Shown here: positions 1-11,100 of the stretch, one piece after another | Position numbering within the stretch: position 1 is the stretch's first letter | Layout of the letters: the number at the start of each line of letters is the position of its first letter | Assembly (NCBI GenBank): GCA_039105265.1 | Contig: JAPFFF010000005.1 | Location: 2,961,501-3,025,500 of the forward strand | Source of the DNA: Tritrichomonas musculus | Lineage: Eukaryota; Parabasalia; Tritrichomonadida; Tritrichomonadidae | Direction of reading: 5' to 3' | Length of the DNA: 64,000 bases | Translations under genes and position numbers: made by a program | The notes under the pieces: model-generated | The model's database searches: none | What the model was told of the DNA's origin: nothing | What the model saw: only the letters and a program-made list of their open reading frames with translations

Positions 1-1539
1 AAATGGAAGCCAACTGATTACACATTATTTGAATCAAATATTGATAAAATCAAAGGTTGTCGCATAGATGAAAAACATTTTGATATGTGGTCATATTGCT
101 CATTCTATTGTCAACAAGACGTTAACATTCTTCGTTTAGGATTTAATTCATTTAGAGCTGGATTCATTAAAGACTTTCAAATTGACCCATTCAAATTCAT
201 CTCTATTTCATCTCTCGCTAATGAAGTCTTTAATCAACGTGTCTATTATCCCAATCGCAACTTGTACTTATTAGGTGGACATGTTCGTTATTTCTGTCAG
301 AAAGCTGTCTATGGTGGACGTTGCATGACTGCATACAATAAGAAATGACACACTTATAAACCAATCTCTGATTTTGATGCTGTTAGTTTATATCCATCAG
401 CGATGGCACGACTATATACCGTTGAAGGCAGACCAAAAGTTATAACCGATGATAAACTCAATTATGAATTTTTATCAAAACAATCTGCTTACATTGTTGA
501 AATAGAGATAACAAAAATAATTAAACATTACGCGTTTCCACTCATTGTTCGTCGCGTTAATGGTTTAAACTTAAATGATGATAATTTAGAAGAAGGTCAA
601 ACAATAAAGATGGTCGTTGATAACATCACTCTTGGAGATTTCATTGAGTTTCAACAAATTGAATTTAATTTGATTCGTGGCTATTATTGGGATGGAAAAC
701 GTGATTATAAAATACAAAAAGCCATTAGAGACATATTCAACAAACGATTGGAATACAAGAAACAAAACAATCCACTTCAAAATTTGTATAAACTAATCAT
801 GAATTCAACTTATGGTAAAACAATTGAAAGACCAGTTGAGAAAGATTATAAATATCTTCATTCAGGTGATGAATTAGATAAATTTTGGACAAAGAACTAC
901 AACAAAATTATTGAAGATGTTGAGCTATTCGGTTGTGATATTCATGCAGTTAAAACATTAAAACAAATCAACAATCATTTTAATTTTTCATTGCTTGGCA
1001 TTCAGATATTATCAATGTCAAAGAGAATCATGAATGAAGTCATGTGTTTAGCCTTCAATATTGGTTGTCATATTTACTACCAAGATAGTGATAGCGTTCA
1101 CATAGAAGCTGATGATTTACCTAAATTAGTGGATGCATTTAAAGAAAAATATCATCGTGATTTAATCGGTTCCAATCTCGGACAATTTCATTCTGATTTC
1201 CCAACAATTAACGGTCATGATGAAATGCCAAAAGCTATTGAATCAATCTTTTTAATGAAAAAGATGTATGTCGATAAATTGCAGGATTCAACAGGTGAAG
1301 TTGATTATATGATTCGTGGTAAAGGATTAACACAAGAATCAATTAAATATGTCTATAATGAAAAGTTCAACGGTGATGTTATGAAGCTTTATGGTTCTAT
1401 CTTTAATGGTCAATCACAAACATTTGATTTAGCAAAAGGTCAACCATGCTTTGAAATGAACAAAAATATGACTGTCTCAACTAAAGAACCATATCAAATA
1501 ATCAAATCCAAAATCAAGCACAAGAGCAAGAACAAGTAA
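1..1539 (+). mobile_element. Polinton/Maverick fossil: protein-primed family B DNA polymerase fragment
   Basis: This is the C-terminal part of a protein-primed type B DNA polymerase of the Polinton/Maverick class. Visible landmarks are a motif A-like block (DFDAVSLYPSAM), a motif B-like block (NSTYGK) and a motif C-like block (YQDSDSVH), in the expected order. The element enters from the left edge of the window, so its terminal repeat and its other genes are not seen here. The copy looks broken, with about one break in the visible part. No integrase, capsid or protease gene is present in the window. The right boundary is unclear and lies somewhere in the AT-rich repeats after the polymerase. 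Fairly mild decay suggests an old but not ancient copy. Confidence 0.88.
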
Positions 1540-1711
1540 AACAGAAACAAGAACAGCAACAACAAACAAAACACCATCTCCTACAACGATTGACTAAAGT
1601 TTCAACATCAGAACCATATCAAAGAATCAAACCCAAAATCAAGCACAAGAGCAAGAACAAGTAAAACAGAAACAAGAACAACAACAAAAAACAAAACAGC
1701 ATTTCCTATAA
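1486..1711 (+). repeat. Direct tandem duplication, period about 125 bp
   Basis: A segment starting GAACCATATCAAA at 1486 recurs at 1611. Both copies carry the run rich in CAAGAGCAAGAACAAG and AAACAGAAACAAGAAC. The copies differ by scattered substitutions. The repeat overlaps the end of the polymerase fossil and may be its tail region. Confidence 0.75.
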
Positions 1712-1920
1712 CGATTTTCTTTTTAATATTTACTTCTTCTTTGCTAAAGATTCTTAATCTAATATATGATTTTTTTTTTAAATCTTTTTCATTTTACTTC
1801 GCTGTTAATTATTGTTTAATAATATTAATGTTTAATAATTGTTTTTTATGAAAATTAATGTTTTCTTTTTATTTATTATAATTTTTTGATTTTTTAGATA
1901 AAGTATTCAATTAAAAAAAT

Positions 1921-1970
1921 CTGACACCGCTGTCCCTTTTTTTAAACGGCTGCCCCTTTTGAACGGCACT
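1921..1970. promoter_or_regulatory. CCCTTT / AACGG motif cluster resembling a trichomonad promoter
   Basis: Two blocks of CCCTTTT and two AACGG motifs alternate within 50 bp. The same combination (AACGG followed by GCCCTTT) stands directly before the start codon of the gene at 43980. In trichomonads, Myb-type sites and a CCTTT element overlapping the transcription start are known promoter parts. Here no intact gene follows, so this may be the orphan promoter of a lost gene. The functional reading is inference. Confidence 0.4.
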
Positions 1971-2327
1971 ATATATATAATAAGAAAATTGTCTTCATTA
2001 AAAAAATTATTTATCTTTTATTTCTTCCATTGATCAATTCTTTATTCAAATTCAAAATCAGATGTTCAAAAGGTGAAAATGAAGATGATGAAAATGAAGA
2101 AAGTGAATAGTTTAGAACGGCACTATATATATAATAAGAAAATTGTCTTCATTAAAAAAATTATTTATCTTTTATTTCTTCCATTGATCAATTCTTTATT
2201 CAAATTCAAAATCAGATGTTCAAAAGGTGAAAATGAAGATGATGAAAATGAAGAAAGAAGAAATAATGGAAGAAATAAAAGATGAAAATGAAGATGATGA
2301 AAATGAAGAAAGTGAATAGTTTAGAAC
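1961..2327 (+). repeat. Direct tandem duplication, period 154 bp
   Basis: A unit beginning GAACGGCACTATATATATAA at 1961 starts again at 2115. The second copy carries about 59 extra bases made of GAAGATGATGAAAATGAA-like purine repeats. The duplication reaches the 3' end of the truncated kinase on the minus strand and rewrites its last codons into a Ser/Phe-rich tail. Between 1712 and 1960 nothing else is seen beyond AT-rich DNA. Confidence 0.85.
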
Positions 2328-2951
2328 TTTCAAGCATAATGAGCCTTTAAATGTAATATAGTTTGGGGTTTTATAAATTGAGCATGTTGATCCATTTGCT
2401 ATTAATTTTTTATACTTAAGAAGTTGTTTAATCATATCATTATCCAGTAATTGAAAAGTTCCGTTTGCATTAAGAGAAAGTGCTTTAACATCCTCTTGTT
2501 TAGGATTCTTTAATTCTTGATTTTCATTTTTCAGCTTTTCATTCTCTTCTTTTAATTCTTGATTTTCTTTTTCTAATGTCTCATTTACTTTGAGGAGTTC
2601 TTCAACTGGATCATTTACTCGAGTGATTTCGTCTATATAATCTTCAACAACTTCGGATTCAACATCATCAAGATAATAATTTTTGTCATATGCCAATTTG
2701 TTGAAAATTTCTTTAAAGGTTGGTCGATCGTTTGGATTTTTAGACCAGCATCTTAAAATCAGTTCACGAATTTCTGGTTTAACTGGAAATTTAAATTCTG
2801 GTCTTAAATCATTATATACAACAAGATTCAAAAACCTAAAAGCAATTAATTCCCCATTTTCAAGTGCTGGATAAGGAGTTAAATCTGTAACAACTTCGTA
2901 CATAAGGATTCCAAAAGAGTAAACATCAGCTTTTCTACCGTATTTATTGTT
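2220..2951 (-). pseudogene. Truncated TKL-type protein kinase fragment
   Basis: The readable frame starts inside a kinase domain at the subdomain IX sequence KADVYSFGILMYEVV and runs through subdomain XI (CWSKNPNDRPTFKEI). Neither the ATP-binding lobe nor the catalytic loop is present. An in-frame TGA lies immediately upstream of the kinase similarity. After the C-lobe comes a Glu/Lys/Asn coiled coil (LEKENQELKEENEKLKNEN). Then there is a short stretch resembling the start of another kinase N-lobe (YKKLIANGSTCSIYK). The last about 35 residues are Ser/Phe-rich and are encoded by the tandem duplication at 1961-2327, so the natural C-terminus is lost. The C-lobe resembles that of the kinase-LRR gene at 8199. 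It is best read as a relic of a TKL kinase gene truncated at both ends. Confidence 0.75.
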
Positions 2952-3209
2952 TCAATTCCTTAACAAACTTTATATAATGATTGATACTTGTGGATTCTTT
3001 TCTTGTTGGTAGCTGTTGATGAGAATACCTTCACTGCTATTGTTTGAAGTGCAAGAAGAGATGGTCATGTCACGTGCAATAAAATCATAATTTAAAACAT
3101 CAACAAAATCTCCAATTGTTTGAGATTTGTAAGAACCAATTGTCGCCTTTTTAATGATAATATGAATATTGTCATTACTATCGGTGTTGTCGTATGAACT
3201 GTGCTTTTG

Positions 3210-3425
3210 TTATGTACATGAATCGACAGGAAGAGCTGTGCAAGCATTGTCAACTGATTGGTGACCATCAATGCATCCTGCGCACTTGTGTCATTCGTTT
3301 TAATCTTGGATACAGTACTTGCAACCGACAGGACATTTTTGACACTGATTAGTTTGATTGAAGAAGAAACCATCACCATAATTTTTAATCACATCATTAC
3401 AACATTTGAAATGCGAAGCTTTTTA
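3210..3425 (-). pseudogene. Relic of a cysteine-rich (furin/EGF-like) surface protein
   Basis: Reading the minus strand gives HFKCCNDVIKNYG, then CQKCPVGCKYC, and after a frame change and stops KCAGCIDGHQSVDNACT followed by PVDSCT. The CxxCPxGCxxC spacing is that of cysteine-rich extracellular repeat proteins, which are frequent in trichomonads. No single frame stays open across the match, so this is a decayed fragment. The surrounding 2952-3727 otherwise shows no intact gene. Confidence 0.45.
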
Positions 3426-3727
3426 ATACAAAGTTCAATTCTGATGATTATTAAAAGAAAGATATTTATAAATAATATTTTTAGAGCATTTTCAGTTAAA
3501 AATGGTGAATTTGAGGTGAATTGGTTTGGATTAAATGAAAAAAGAGAAAGAAGAAATTTAGAAAATTGATTTAGTGAAGAATCCTGGCTCCGTTGGAGTT
3601 TGTAGAATATAAACACGATTTTAACTAGATACTTACTTCAGACAATTAAAAAATTTATCGAAAAATTATTCGATTATTGGCGATTTTAATCGTCGATATA
3701 TTCATCTCCATTTGTTGCTTTCAGAAT

Positions 3728-5158
3728 TCATATTCTTATCACTTTGACACTTGGCGAAATTCCAAGGTATTCTGCATTGAAAAGTGAAGGAATTGAAACA
3801 CTTGAAAGCGATGAACATCCTTCGAAAGCAGAACCTCCAATGGATGTTACAGATGAAGGAATTGAAACACTTGAAAGCGATGAACATCCACTGAAAGCAC
3901 AAAATCCAATGGATGTTACAGATGAAGGAATTGAAACACTTGAAAGCGATGAACATCCACTGAAAGCAAAATCTCCAATGGATGTTACAGATGAAGGAAT
4001 TGAAACACTTGAAAGCGATGAACATCCACTGAAAACACAAAATCCAATGGATGTTACAGATGAAGGAATTGAAACACTTGAAAGCGATGAACATCCTTCG
4101 AAAGCATAATCTCCAATGGATGTTACAGATGAAGGAATTGAAACACTTGAAAGCGATGAACATCCACTGAAAGCACAATTTCCAATGGATGTTACAGATG
4201 AAGGAATTGAAACACTTGAAAGCGATGAACATTCTCTGAAAGCACAATTTCCAATGGATGTTACAGATGAAGGAATTGAAACACTTGAAAGCGATGAACA
4301 TTCTCTGAAAGCAGAACCTCCAATGGATGTTACAGATGAAGGAATTGAAACACTTGAAAGCGATGAACATATTGCAAATGATGATTCTTCGATTTCAGTT
4401 ATCGAGGAGTCAAATTTCAGTGAATTTATTTCGTCGTTTTCTTGAAAATAATTATTGGTGGAGCCTGTGACAAAGATAGAAATTGTCAATTCTTTCTTAC
4501 CAGATCTTTTCAGTGATAAGACTTCGGAGTAAATTGCTTCAAATTCATCAGATGGGTATTCAATCTCAACATTAAAATGCGAGAATTCACTCAGTTGCTC
4601 CTGAAATTCACGTGTTCTAAGAATTCCTTCGTCGTGCAGAACTTTCGTAACTTTCCACGTCGTTCCAAAAATAGTTTTATTGGTGTCAAGCAAAGAGACA
4701 AATTTGTTGATTTTGTTGATTTTTTCTTTCAGTTTTAAAAGATCATCTTTGATCGTCACTTTTTCTTCCTCGTATTTTTCTTGGAATGCTTGCTGACTGC
4801 CTTCAAGATCTATCACAGATTCTTTATCTGCCTTTTTTTCTTGATCGTCTTTGAGTTTTACAACTTCATCTTTTATTTGCGTGATTTCTTTTTGTAGATT
4901 GAGGTCGTTGTTTTTTTCTTGCGTCTTATGGTCACTCATTTCTCTCTTTATTTCGGTAATGTTCTGCGTTAAATCTGGGATATCATTTCGTGTTATTTGG
5001 TTGATTTCTTTCTTCAGTTCTTCAATTTCGTTTTGAAGATTAGACGATTTTTCATCGATTAGTTGTCTTTCTTGATCCAAATTCCTTTGTGATGATTTTT
5101 TTATTTCATTGATTTCATCTTTCATCAAATTAAATTGGCAGATTAGCTGATCAAGCAT
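3728..5158 (-). CDS. BspA-type leucine-rich repeat protein with N-terminal coiled coil
   Basis: The protein has about 476 residues, counted from the first ATG in the frame (MLDQLICQFN). Residues up to about 165 form a long charged coiled coil (Glu/Lys/Asp-rich heptads). After a linker comes an array of 23-residue BspA/LRR_5 units with the consensus CSSLSSVSIPSSVTSIGxxAFxG: eight full units and a partial ninth. There is no signal peptide or membrane segment, so this form is probably cytoplasmic. That differs from the secreted or membrane BspA proteins proposed to act in trichomonad surface interactions. The repeat-coding DNA is a 69-bp tandem array with very little divergence, indicating recent unit expansion. 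The exact function is unknown; LRR arrays usually bind protein. Confidence 0.88.
   Translation of the reverse strand: MLDQLICQFNLMKDEINEIKKSSQRNLDQERQLIDEKSSNLQNEIEELKKEINQITRNDIPDLTQNITEIKREMSDHKTQEKNNDLNLQKEITQIKDEVVKLKDDQEKKADKESVIDLEGSQQAFQEKYEEEKVTIKDDLLKLKEKINKINKFVSLLDTNKTIFGTTWKVTKVLHDEGILRTREFQEQLSEFSHFNVEIEYPSDEFEAIYSEVLSLKRSGKKELTISIFVTGSTNNYFQENDEINSLKFDSSITEIEESSFAICSSLSSVSIPSSVTSIGGSAFRECSSLSSVSIPSSVTSIGNCAFRECSSLSSVSIPSSVTSIGNCAFSGCSSLSSVSIPSSVTSIGDYAFEGCSSLSSVSIPSSVTSIGFCVFSGCSSLSSVSIPSSVTSIGDFAFSGCSSLSSVSIPSSVTSIGFCAFSGCSSLSSVSIPSSVTSIGGSAFEGCSSLSSVSIPSLFNAEYLGISPSVKVIRI
3786..4370 (-). repeat. 69-bp tandem array encoding the LRR units
   Basis: The block GAAGGAATTGAAACACTTGA recurs every 69 bp (3786, 3855 and so on) about eight to nine times. 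Variation is confined to a few positions per unit, namely those encoding the two residues after SIG and around the AF motif. Two other reading frames across the array are also open for long stretches. That is a by-product of a repeat length divisible by three with no internal stop. Confidence 0.92.
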
Positions 5159-5372
5159 TTCTTGCAAACAAAAATAAAATGTAATTTATATGGCACAAAT
5201 AATTGAATACATAAATGGCCTCATAAATTTTTGGAAAAAAAAATTTTCAAAGGTTTAGAGAGAAAATTGAAAATCTTTTATCTTTTTAAAAGAATGAATA
5301 TTTAACAAAATAAATATAAAAATATATTCAGTAAACTCGTATAATATATAATTAAATCAAAAATATGGAGAA

Positions 5373-5530
5373 TTAAATCTTTTTGAATAATTGATCAAGT
5401 GTTTGGTATTTACTTCCAAATTATTCAAATGCCATTGCTTTGAATGTGATTTCCTTCAAACCAAAGTGATTTGTATAATTAAAATGAGATTTTGTAATTT
5501 CATCTATATCTACACTTTCCTCTCACAATT
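5373..5530 (-). pseudogene. Small coding relic, unrecognised
   Basis: The minus strand reads EESVDIDEITKSHFNYTN, then a stretch ending KEITFKAMAFE, then an in-frame stop and FGSKYQTLDQLFKKI. The amino-acid texture is protein-like, but stops interrupt it on both sides. The family is not recognised. It may be the tail of a gene once lying downstream of the interrupted gene at 5710-6525. The rest of 5159-5709 is AT-rich and shows nothing further. Confidence 0.3.
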
Positions 5531-5709
5531 TTTAAAAAAGATTTTGAATGTTTTCAGATGAATTGTTTTTTATAATAAAAATAGGAATTCAGAAGTAGAA
5601 AATAAAATCATCAAACTTTTATTGAAATTAATTATATATTAGATATCGATCATAGCTTGTTTATTTAGGTTTAAACTAAGGATATTGTTTGTAGAATTTA
5701 TTAAGTTTA

Positions 5710-6525
5710 TCATTTGAGATTATTTTCGTTTTCATCGATTTTCTTTTTCTCCTTCAAATTGATTGAATCGATGAAATCTTGGACAATTTCATCTTCGATG
5801 TCATTTGGAACATATATGAGACGTGCTGTTTTGTTGATTCCCAACCTTGAATCAAGTGAAAAATTACTATTCTTGTGATTCATTGCTGACATTACTTTAG
5901 AAGTTTCATTTCATCCTGGAATAGTGAATGACTTGTAAGGAATCTTTGGTTGAGTTTCTTTGTTTGCAAGAAGTATCATTGCATTTCCAATTTCTTGTCA
6001 ACTTCCACAATATTTGAAATCTGCCGTGTGAAGTTGTAAGCCTTGATTTTGGATCCATTCTTCAATTGTTTCAATAACTTCTTGTCGATTCAAAAGACAA
6101 AGAGGAACAATTTTGGATGGTATTCTGAGAATAACTTTATCGCCATTTCCAATTGCTTTTTGAACCTCCCCTGCAAAAGGAATAGCAAATTCACCTGTGA
6201 GCAATCGAATTCTAAGAAATCCTTGATTAATATGACTTTTCTCTGATTCTTGATAATTAGATTTACTTTTGATTATAGCACCAAACTTTTTGCAAATTTC
6301 ATCTCTTTTGATAGCAAAATCTTCTTTTGAAATGCTGCTGCTTGCACGATGGGAAACAACAATAGAACATAATGGAATAATGTCTGGAATAAGTTCATGA
6401 CGATATTGTGTGATAGATTTTATAATATCTTCTCGTTCATCAACTTTTACATTAACTTCCATAAGTGAATCATTAACAATTAATTTATGAATTTCAAGAA
6501 TTTGTTTTGTTGTATGAATAGACAT
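5710..6525 (-). pseudogene. Unrecognised protein gene interrupted by two in-frame TGA codons
   Basis: From ATG at 6525 the frame is open for 175 codons (MSIHTTKQILEIHKLIV...). It meets TGA after CGS, continues in the same frame as QEIGNAMILLANKETQPKIP, and meets a second TGA after FTIPG. It then stays open to 5710, ending in a charged tail (KEKKKIDENENNLK). There is no frameshift; the only interruptions are the two TGAs, both at positions where tryptophan would fit. The domain is not recognised. The simplest reading is a young pseudogene with two TGG-to-TGA changes. Read-through or recoding is possible but unsupported, because the gene at 38481 uses TGA as its ordinary terminator. It is divergent from the kinase at 6716, sharing about 190 bp. 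Confidence 0.55.
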
Positions 6526-6715
6526 CAATTTTTGGCACTTTTTTCATTAGAAAATGATGTTTTTGTCTTTAGGGAATTTTAAGGCTATTAAATTTGAGTA
6601 GATCTAAAAATGGAATTTTTTTAGCAATTCTATGAAAAATTTTTTGAATGAAAAATTTTAAAAAATTTTTAAAAATTTCCTATTAATATATATGAAATTA
6701 ATTCATTTTTAATTA

Positions 6716-7540
6716 ATGCATTCTATTTTAATTGATTCTGAAGAAGTTCAAATTCCTTCTTCATTCAATGGTTATATAGTTAAGAAAAAAATTGGAGAAG
6801 GATCATTTGGTTCTGTATTCAAAGTCATGAAAAAAGAAACAAAAGAAATTTTCGCAGCCAAATTTTGCTACATGAAGGAAGGAGAACAAACATTATCAGA
6901 AACATTTATTAAAAATGAAGCCAAAATTCTTTCAATAGTTGACCATCCAAATATTGTCAAGTTATACGAAGCTTTCGAAATCGAAAATGAACAAAACCAA
7001 AAATTATTCGTCATCATCGAAGAATTCTGTTCACGTGGATCATTGTTCGATTTTGTTAACGATGGTTTTCTCAAAAACAGAAGAAAGAATGAAAACAAGA
7101 GAATGATCAGAGGCTTTTTAGAAGCTGTTTCATATCTTCACAAAATGAACGTCTCTCACTGCGATATCAAATGCGAAAATATTTTGGCTGATGAAAACTA
7201 CAACACGAAATTGTGCGATTTCGGTTTTTCAATTAACTTTGATTGTCCATATGCTAAAAAGAGAAGAGGATCGCCACTATATCTCGCTCCAGAATTCTTC
7301 TTCTCAAAAGATTTCGACTTCTTTAAAGCAGAAGTTTGGTCAGTCGGTGTTGTTATTTTCGCATTCTCTCAAGGACGTTTGCCATATGAAGATATCATGA
7401 TTCATCTCGAAAGAAAGCTCGAAATTAAAATGAAAAACAAAAAATTGAAGAAAATCGTTAAACAATGCCTCACATATGACGCACATAAACGTCCAACAAT
7501 TGAATACCTCCTTAATGCAAACTATTTGAAGATCACTTAA
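6716..7540 (+). CDS. Ser/Thr protein kinase, CAMK/AMPK-like
   Basis: This is a single-domain kinase of 274 residues. The glycine loop is at about 27-32 (GEGSFG), the ATP-binding lysine is K49 (AAKF) and the helix-C glutamate is E68. The catalytic loop is HCDIKCEN at 148-155 and DFG is at 168-170. GSPLYLAPE marks the activation-segment end, and EVWSVGVV the F-helix. Cysteine replaces arginine in the usual HRD motif, but the catalytic aspartate D150 is kept, so the enzyme should be active. It would be of the non-RD type, less dependent on activation-loop phosphorylation. Order and motifs fit the CAMK-like kinases expanded in trichomonads. The start codon lies directly after TTCATTTTTAATTA, which resembles a trichomonad initiator element. 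Confidence 0.88.
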   Translation: MHSILIDSEEVQIPSSFNGYIVKKKIGEGSFGSVFKVMKKETKEIFAAKFCYMKEGEQTLSETFIKNEAKILSIVDHPNIVKLYEAFEIENEQNQKLFVIIEEFCSRGSLFDFVNDGFLKNRRKNENKRMIRGFLEAVSYLHKMNVSHCDIKCENILADENYNTKLCDFGFSINFDCPYAKKRRGSPLYLAPEFFFSKDFDFFKAEVWSVGVVIFAFSQGRLPYEDIMIHLERKLEIKMKNKKLKKIVKQCLTYDAHKRPTIEYLLNANYLKIT

Positions 7541-8198
7541 TATCAAATGGTGATATGACTTAATCATTGTTCAGTTCAGACAATGGAATTAATTCCGATA
7601 TCTTTGATTTGATTTGATTTGATTTATGTTGAAATAATTATAAATGGAGAGAAGAAATCGACCAAATTTGGATTACTTCAAGTGGATATATCTTTATTAT
7701 TAGATGATAATCTTTAAGGAGAAGTTCTTTATTATCTTATTAAAATCTTTGACCAAATAAACACCGATATCGTCAAAAGTGATTTCATTCAGTTTCATGC
7801 TTGAAAGCAAACAGAGCTTTTTAAAAATGAAAAGTGGAAACTCGACTTCTAATGGTTGAAATGAAATAAAAAAATATTATAAATATATACATTTTATAAA
7901 TTTTAAATAAGTAAGAGAAAAAAAATCGTTATATATCGTTACACACCTATTAAATATTTTGTTTTCTAGATAATTAACCTTAGTGGGAAATATTTGATTT
8001 ATTATAAACAAAAATTGAATAGAAATGATCTTTATTTAGACGTTTGAGTGCCTCTCACAAAACAACATTCGACATAGATTTTGAATAAGATAATATGGCG
8101 ATTTGCTGCTTTGATTGATTAGTTGCTTAATTAATTATTAAATTTGGCTCATTAAGCGATAATTTTTGCTTCCTCTGAAATTAAATATTTATATTTTA
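7541..8198. other. Intergenic region with one faint minus-strand coding relic
   Basis: Between the kinase and the kinase-LRR gene there is no intact gene. On the minus strand, about 7700-7877, one frame stays open for roughly 60 codons. It gives protein-like text (FQPLEVEFPLFIFKK, then LNEITFDDIGVYLVKDF) ending in TAA, with no start codon or recognised domain. A short GATTT run (ATTTGATTTGATTTGATTT) lies near 7605-7626. Confidence 0.3.
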
Positions 8199-11100
8199 TT
8201 ATTTTCTAAGAATCTTTGTTTCTAGAGGAAATGCGTTTTCACTTATGTTAGCAATAAATTGAGGCAAAATAACTTCTTTCAATTTTGAGCAACCACTGAA
8301 AGAATTCTGACCAATTAAACTAACAGATGATGCATTTTCATTTTCAATATTATTTGAAAGAGGAGGATTAGAAACAAAGGAAATGGTTGTTAATGATTTA
8401 CAATCCTTAAAAGCACATTCATCAATTGAAAAAGCACATGAATGAATTTGAATTTTAGTTAACGAAAAACAACCTTCGAATGAATGACTTCCAATAAAAT
8501 TCACAGAAGAAGGAATAATTAACTGATCTAATTTTTTACAACGATAGAAAGCGTTACATTCAATTTTATTTACAGAAGGAGGAATAATAACGTTTTTCAA
8601 AGAAAAACATCGAGAAAAAGTGCTTCTTTTAATCACTGTGATTGAAGGGATGCTTACTTTAGAAAGCTTCAAACAATCACTGAAAGCAGAATCACCAATT
8701 GATGTAACAGAAGGAGGAATGAAAATTTGAGTAAGAGAAGAGCAACCACTAAAAGAATCGCTTTCAATGATTGTTAAAGATGAAGGCAATTCGAAAATCA
8801 CTTTAGATAAAGAAGAACATTCACAAAAAGCCGCTTTTTTAATAATTGTCACAGAAGAAGGAATTGTAATAATTCTAAGTGAAGAACAACCAGCGAATGT
8901 ATTACTTTCAATCAATGTAACAGATGAAGGAATTGTTATCTCTTTCAATGCAGAACAACCATTAAAAGCCGATTCACCAATCCAATTAACTGACAGAGGA
9001 ATTGCAATATGTTCAAGTGATGTACATCGATGAAAAGATGCTTTTTCAATCGCTTTAACATTTGAAGGAATTGTAATTTGATCCAACGATGAACACTTAC
9101 TAAATGTATCATTATCAATAACTGTTATTGAAGGTGGAATATTAATTTCCATCAATTTATTACATCCATTAAATACTGATTTTCCTATAGAAGTAACAGT
9201 TGGTGGAATTGAAATTCGCGTTAATGAAGAACAACCGTTAAATGCACTATTTTCTATTACTTCAACTGATGATGGAATTTCAATTTGCGTTAATGAAGAA
9301 CAACAATTAAAAGCACCATATCCAATTATTGTAACTGATGATGGAATGTTTATATTTTTTAATGATGAACAAAAACTAAATGAACCATTTTTAAGAACTG
9401 TAACTGATGGTGGAATTGTAATTTCAGCCAAAGAAGTGCATCTAAAAAATAGATTGTTTTCAATCACTGTTATTGATGATGGAATTTCAATATAACTAAG
9501 AGATGAACAGTCTGAAAAAGCAGATGATTCAATTATTGAAACAGATGAAGGAATGCTTATTTCTGACAATTCTGAACATTCTTTGAATGCATTCGATCCA
9601 ATTGAAGTAACTGAAGAAGGAATAATTATGTCAATTAATGAAGTGCATCCATTAAATGTTCCATTGTTGATTCTAGAAATTGATGATGGAATTTCAATTG
9701 ATACTAATGAAGAACATTCTTTAAATGCATTACTTCCAATTTCTGTTATTGATGAAGGAATGTTAATTTCATCAAGTGATGAACATTCAGAAAAAGCTCC
9801 CTCTTCAATAATTGTTATTGATGAAGGAATTGTTACTTTACTTAAAGATGAACAACCCATGAATGAATACTTCTCTATTTTTGTAATTGATGAAGGTATT
9901 TCTATTTCTTTCAATGCTAAACATTTACTGAAGGAGTTGACTCCAATTGACTTCACTGAAGAAGGAATTGACAACTCTTTCAAATCAGTGCAGCATTCAA
10001 AAGCAGATTTTCCAATCGATTTCAAAGATGAAGGAAAAACAACATTCGTAAGTGATGTACAACTTTCAAACACACTTTTCTCAATTGCTGTTATAGAAGA
10101 AGGAATTGTTATCGATTTTATCGATGTGCATTGACAAAATGCTGATTCACCAATGAATGTTACTGAAGATGGAATGTCATTGCTTGTTAATGAAGAACAT
10201 CCAATGAATGCAAATGAACCAATAAATGTAACAGAAGAAGGAATGTTTATTTCCTTCAATAAGGAGCATCCATTGAAAGCAGATTCACCAATAAAAGTGA
10301 CAGATGAAGGAATTGTTATTTTCTTCATTAAAGAACATGATTCAAATGCGTATGGCTCTATTCTTGATACAGAAGAAGGAATAGAAACTTCTGTCAAAAA
10401 CGAGCAACTTTTGAAAGTAAACTCTTCTACTGAAGAAATAGAAGGAGGAATGTCAAACTCAAGTAAATGTGAACCTCTAAAAGCACTTGATTGAATTGAA
10501 GTCACAGATGAAGGAATTGAAACTTTTTTAAGATTTGAACATTCACTAAAAGCAGATTTTCCAATTGTAAATAAAGAATTACATTTCATGAATGATATTT
10601 GAACCAATGAAACACATTCGCTAAATGCTGATTCACCAATTAAAGATAATGAAGAAGATGAAGGAGAAATGAAATTCAAGTTTCTCAAATTTTTACATCC
10701 ATTGAAAGCATTAGATAAAATAGTTGTCACTGAATTAGGAATATTGATTTCCTCCAATTGTGTGCACTTGCTAAAAGCGGATTCACCAATTGAAATCAAC
10801 GATGATGGACTTTTGAAATTTACTTTTTTCAATGATGAACAACCATTAAATGTGAACGGTTCAATTGTTTTTATAGATGAAGGAATTTTGATTTTTTCAA
10901 GAAGTGAACAATTTTCAAATGAATGCGATTCAATTTCAGTTACAGAAGAAGGAATGAATACTTTTTTCAAATAAGACGAACAACCACAAAAAGCGTATGA
11001 ACAAATTTTTTTCACAGAAGGTTGAATTTTTATAGAAATCGGTGGATATTCTATTTCTGGCAATTTTGTAATCTCATCAACATCAGAAATAATTACAATA

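Noticed and set aside
3702-4370. Second long minus-strand frame (repeats of MFIAFKCFNSFICNIHW) and plus-strand frames across the LRR array
   Set aside because: They are by-products of the 69-bp repeat; the LRR frame is the one with a recognisable fold and a coiled-coil N-terminus.
8767-10974. Several plus-strand frames of 80-190 codons opposite the kinase-LRR gene
   Set aside because: Antisense shadows of repeat DNA with the same DEGI/EEGI pattern, no start context and no known domain.
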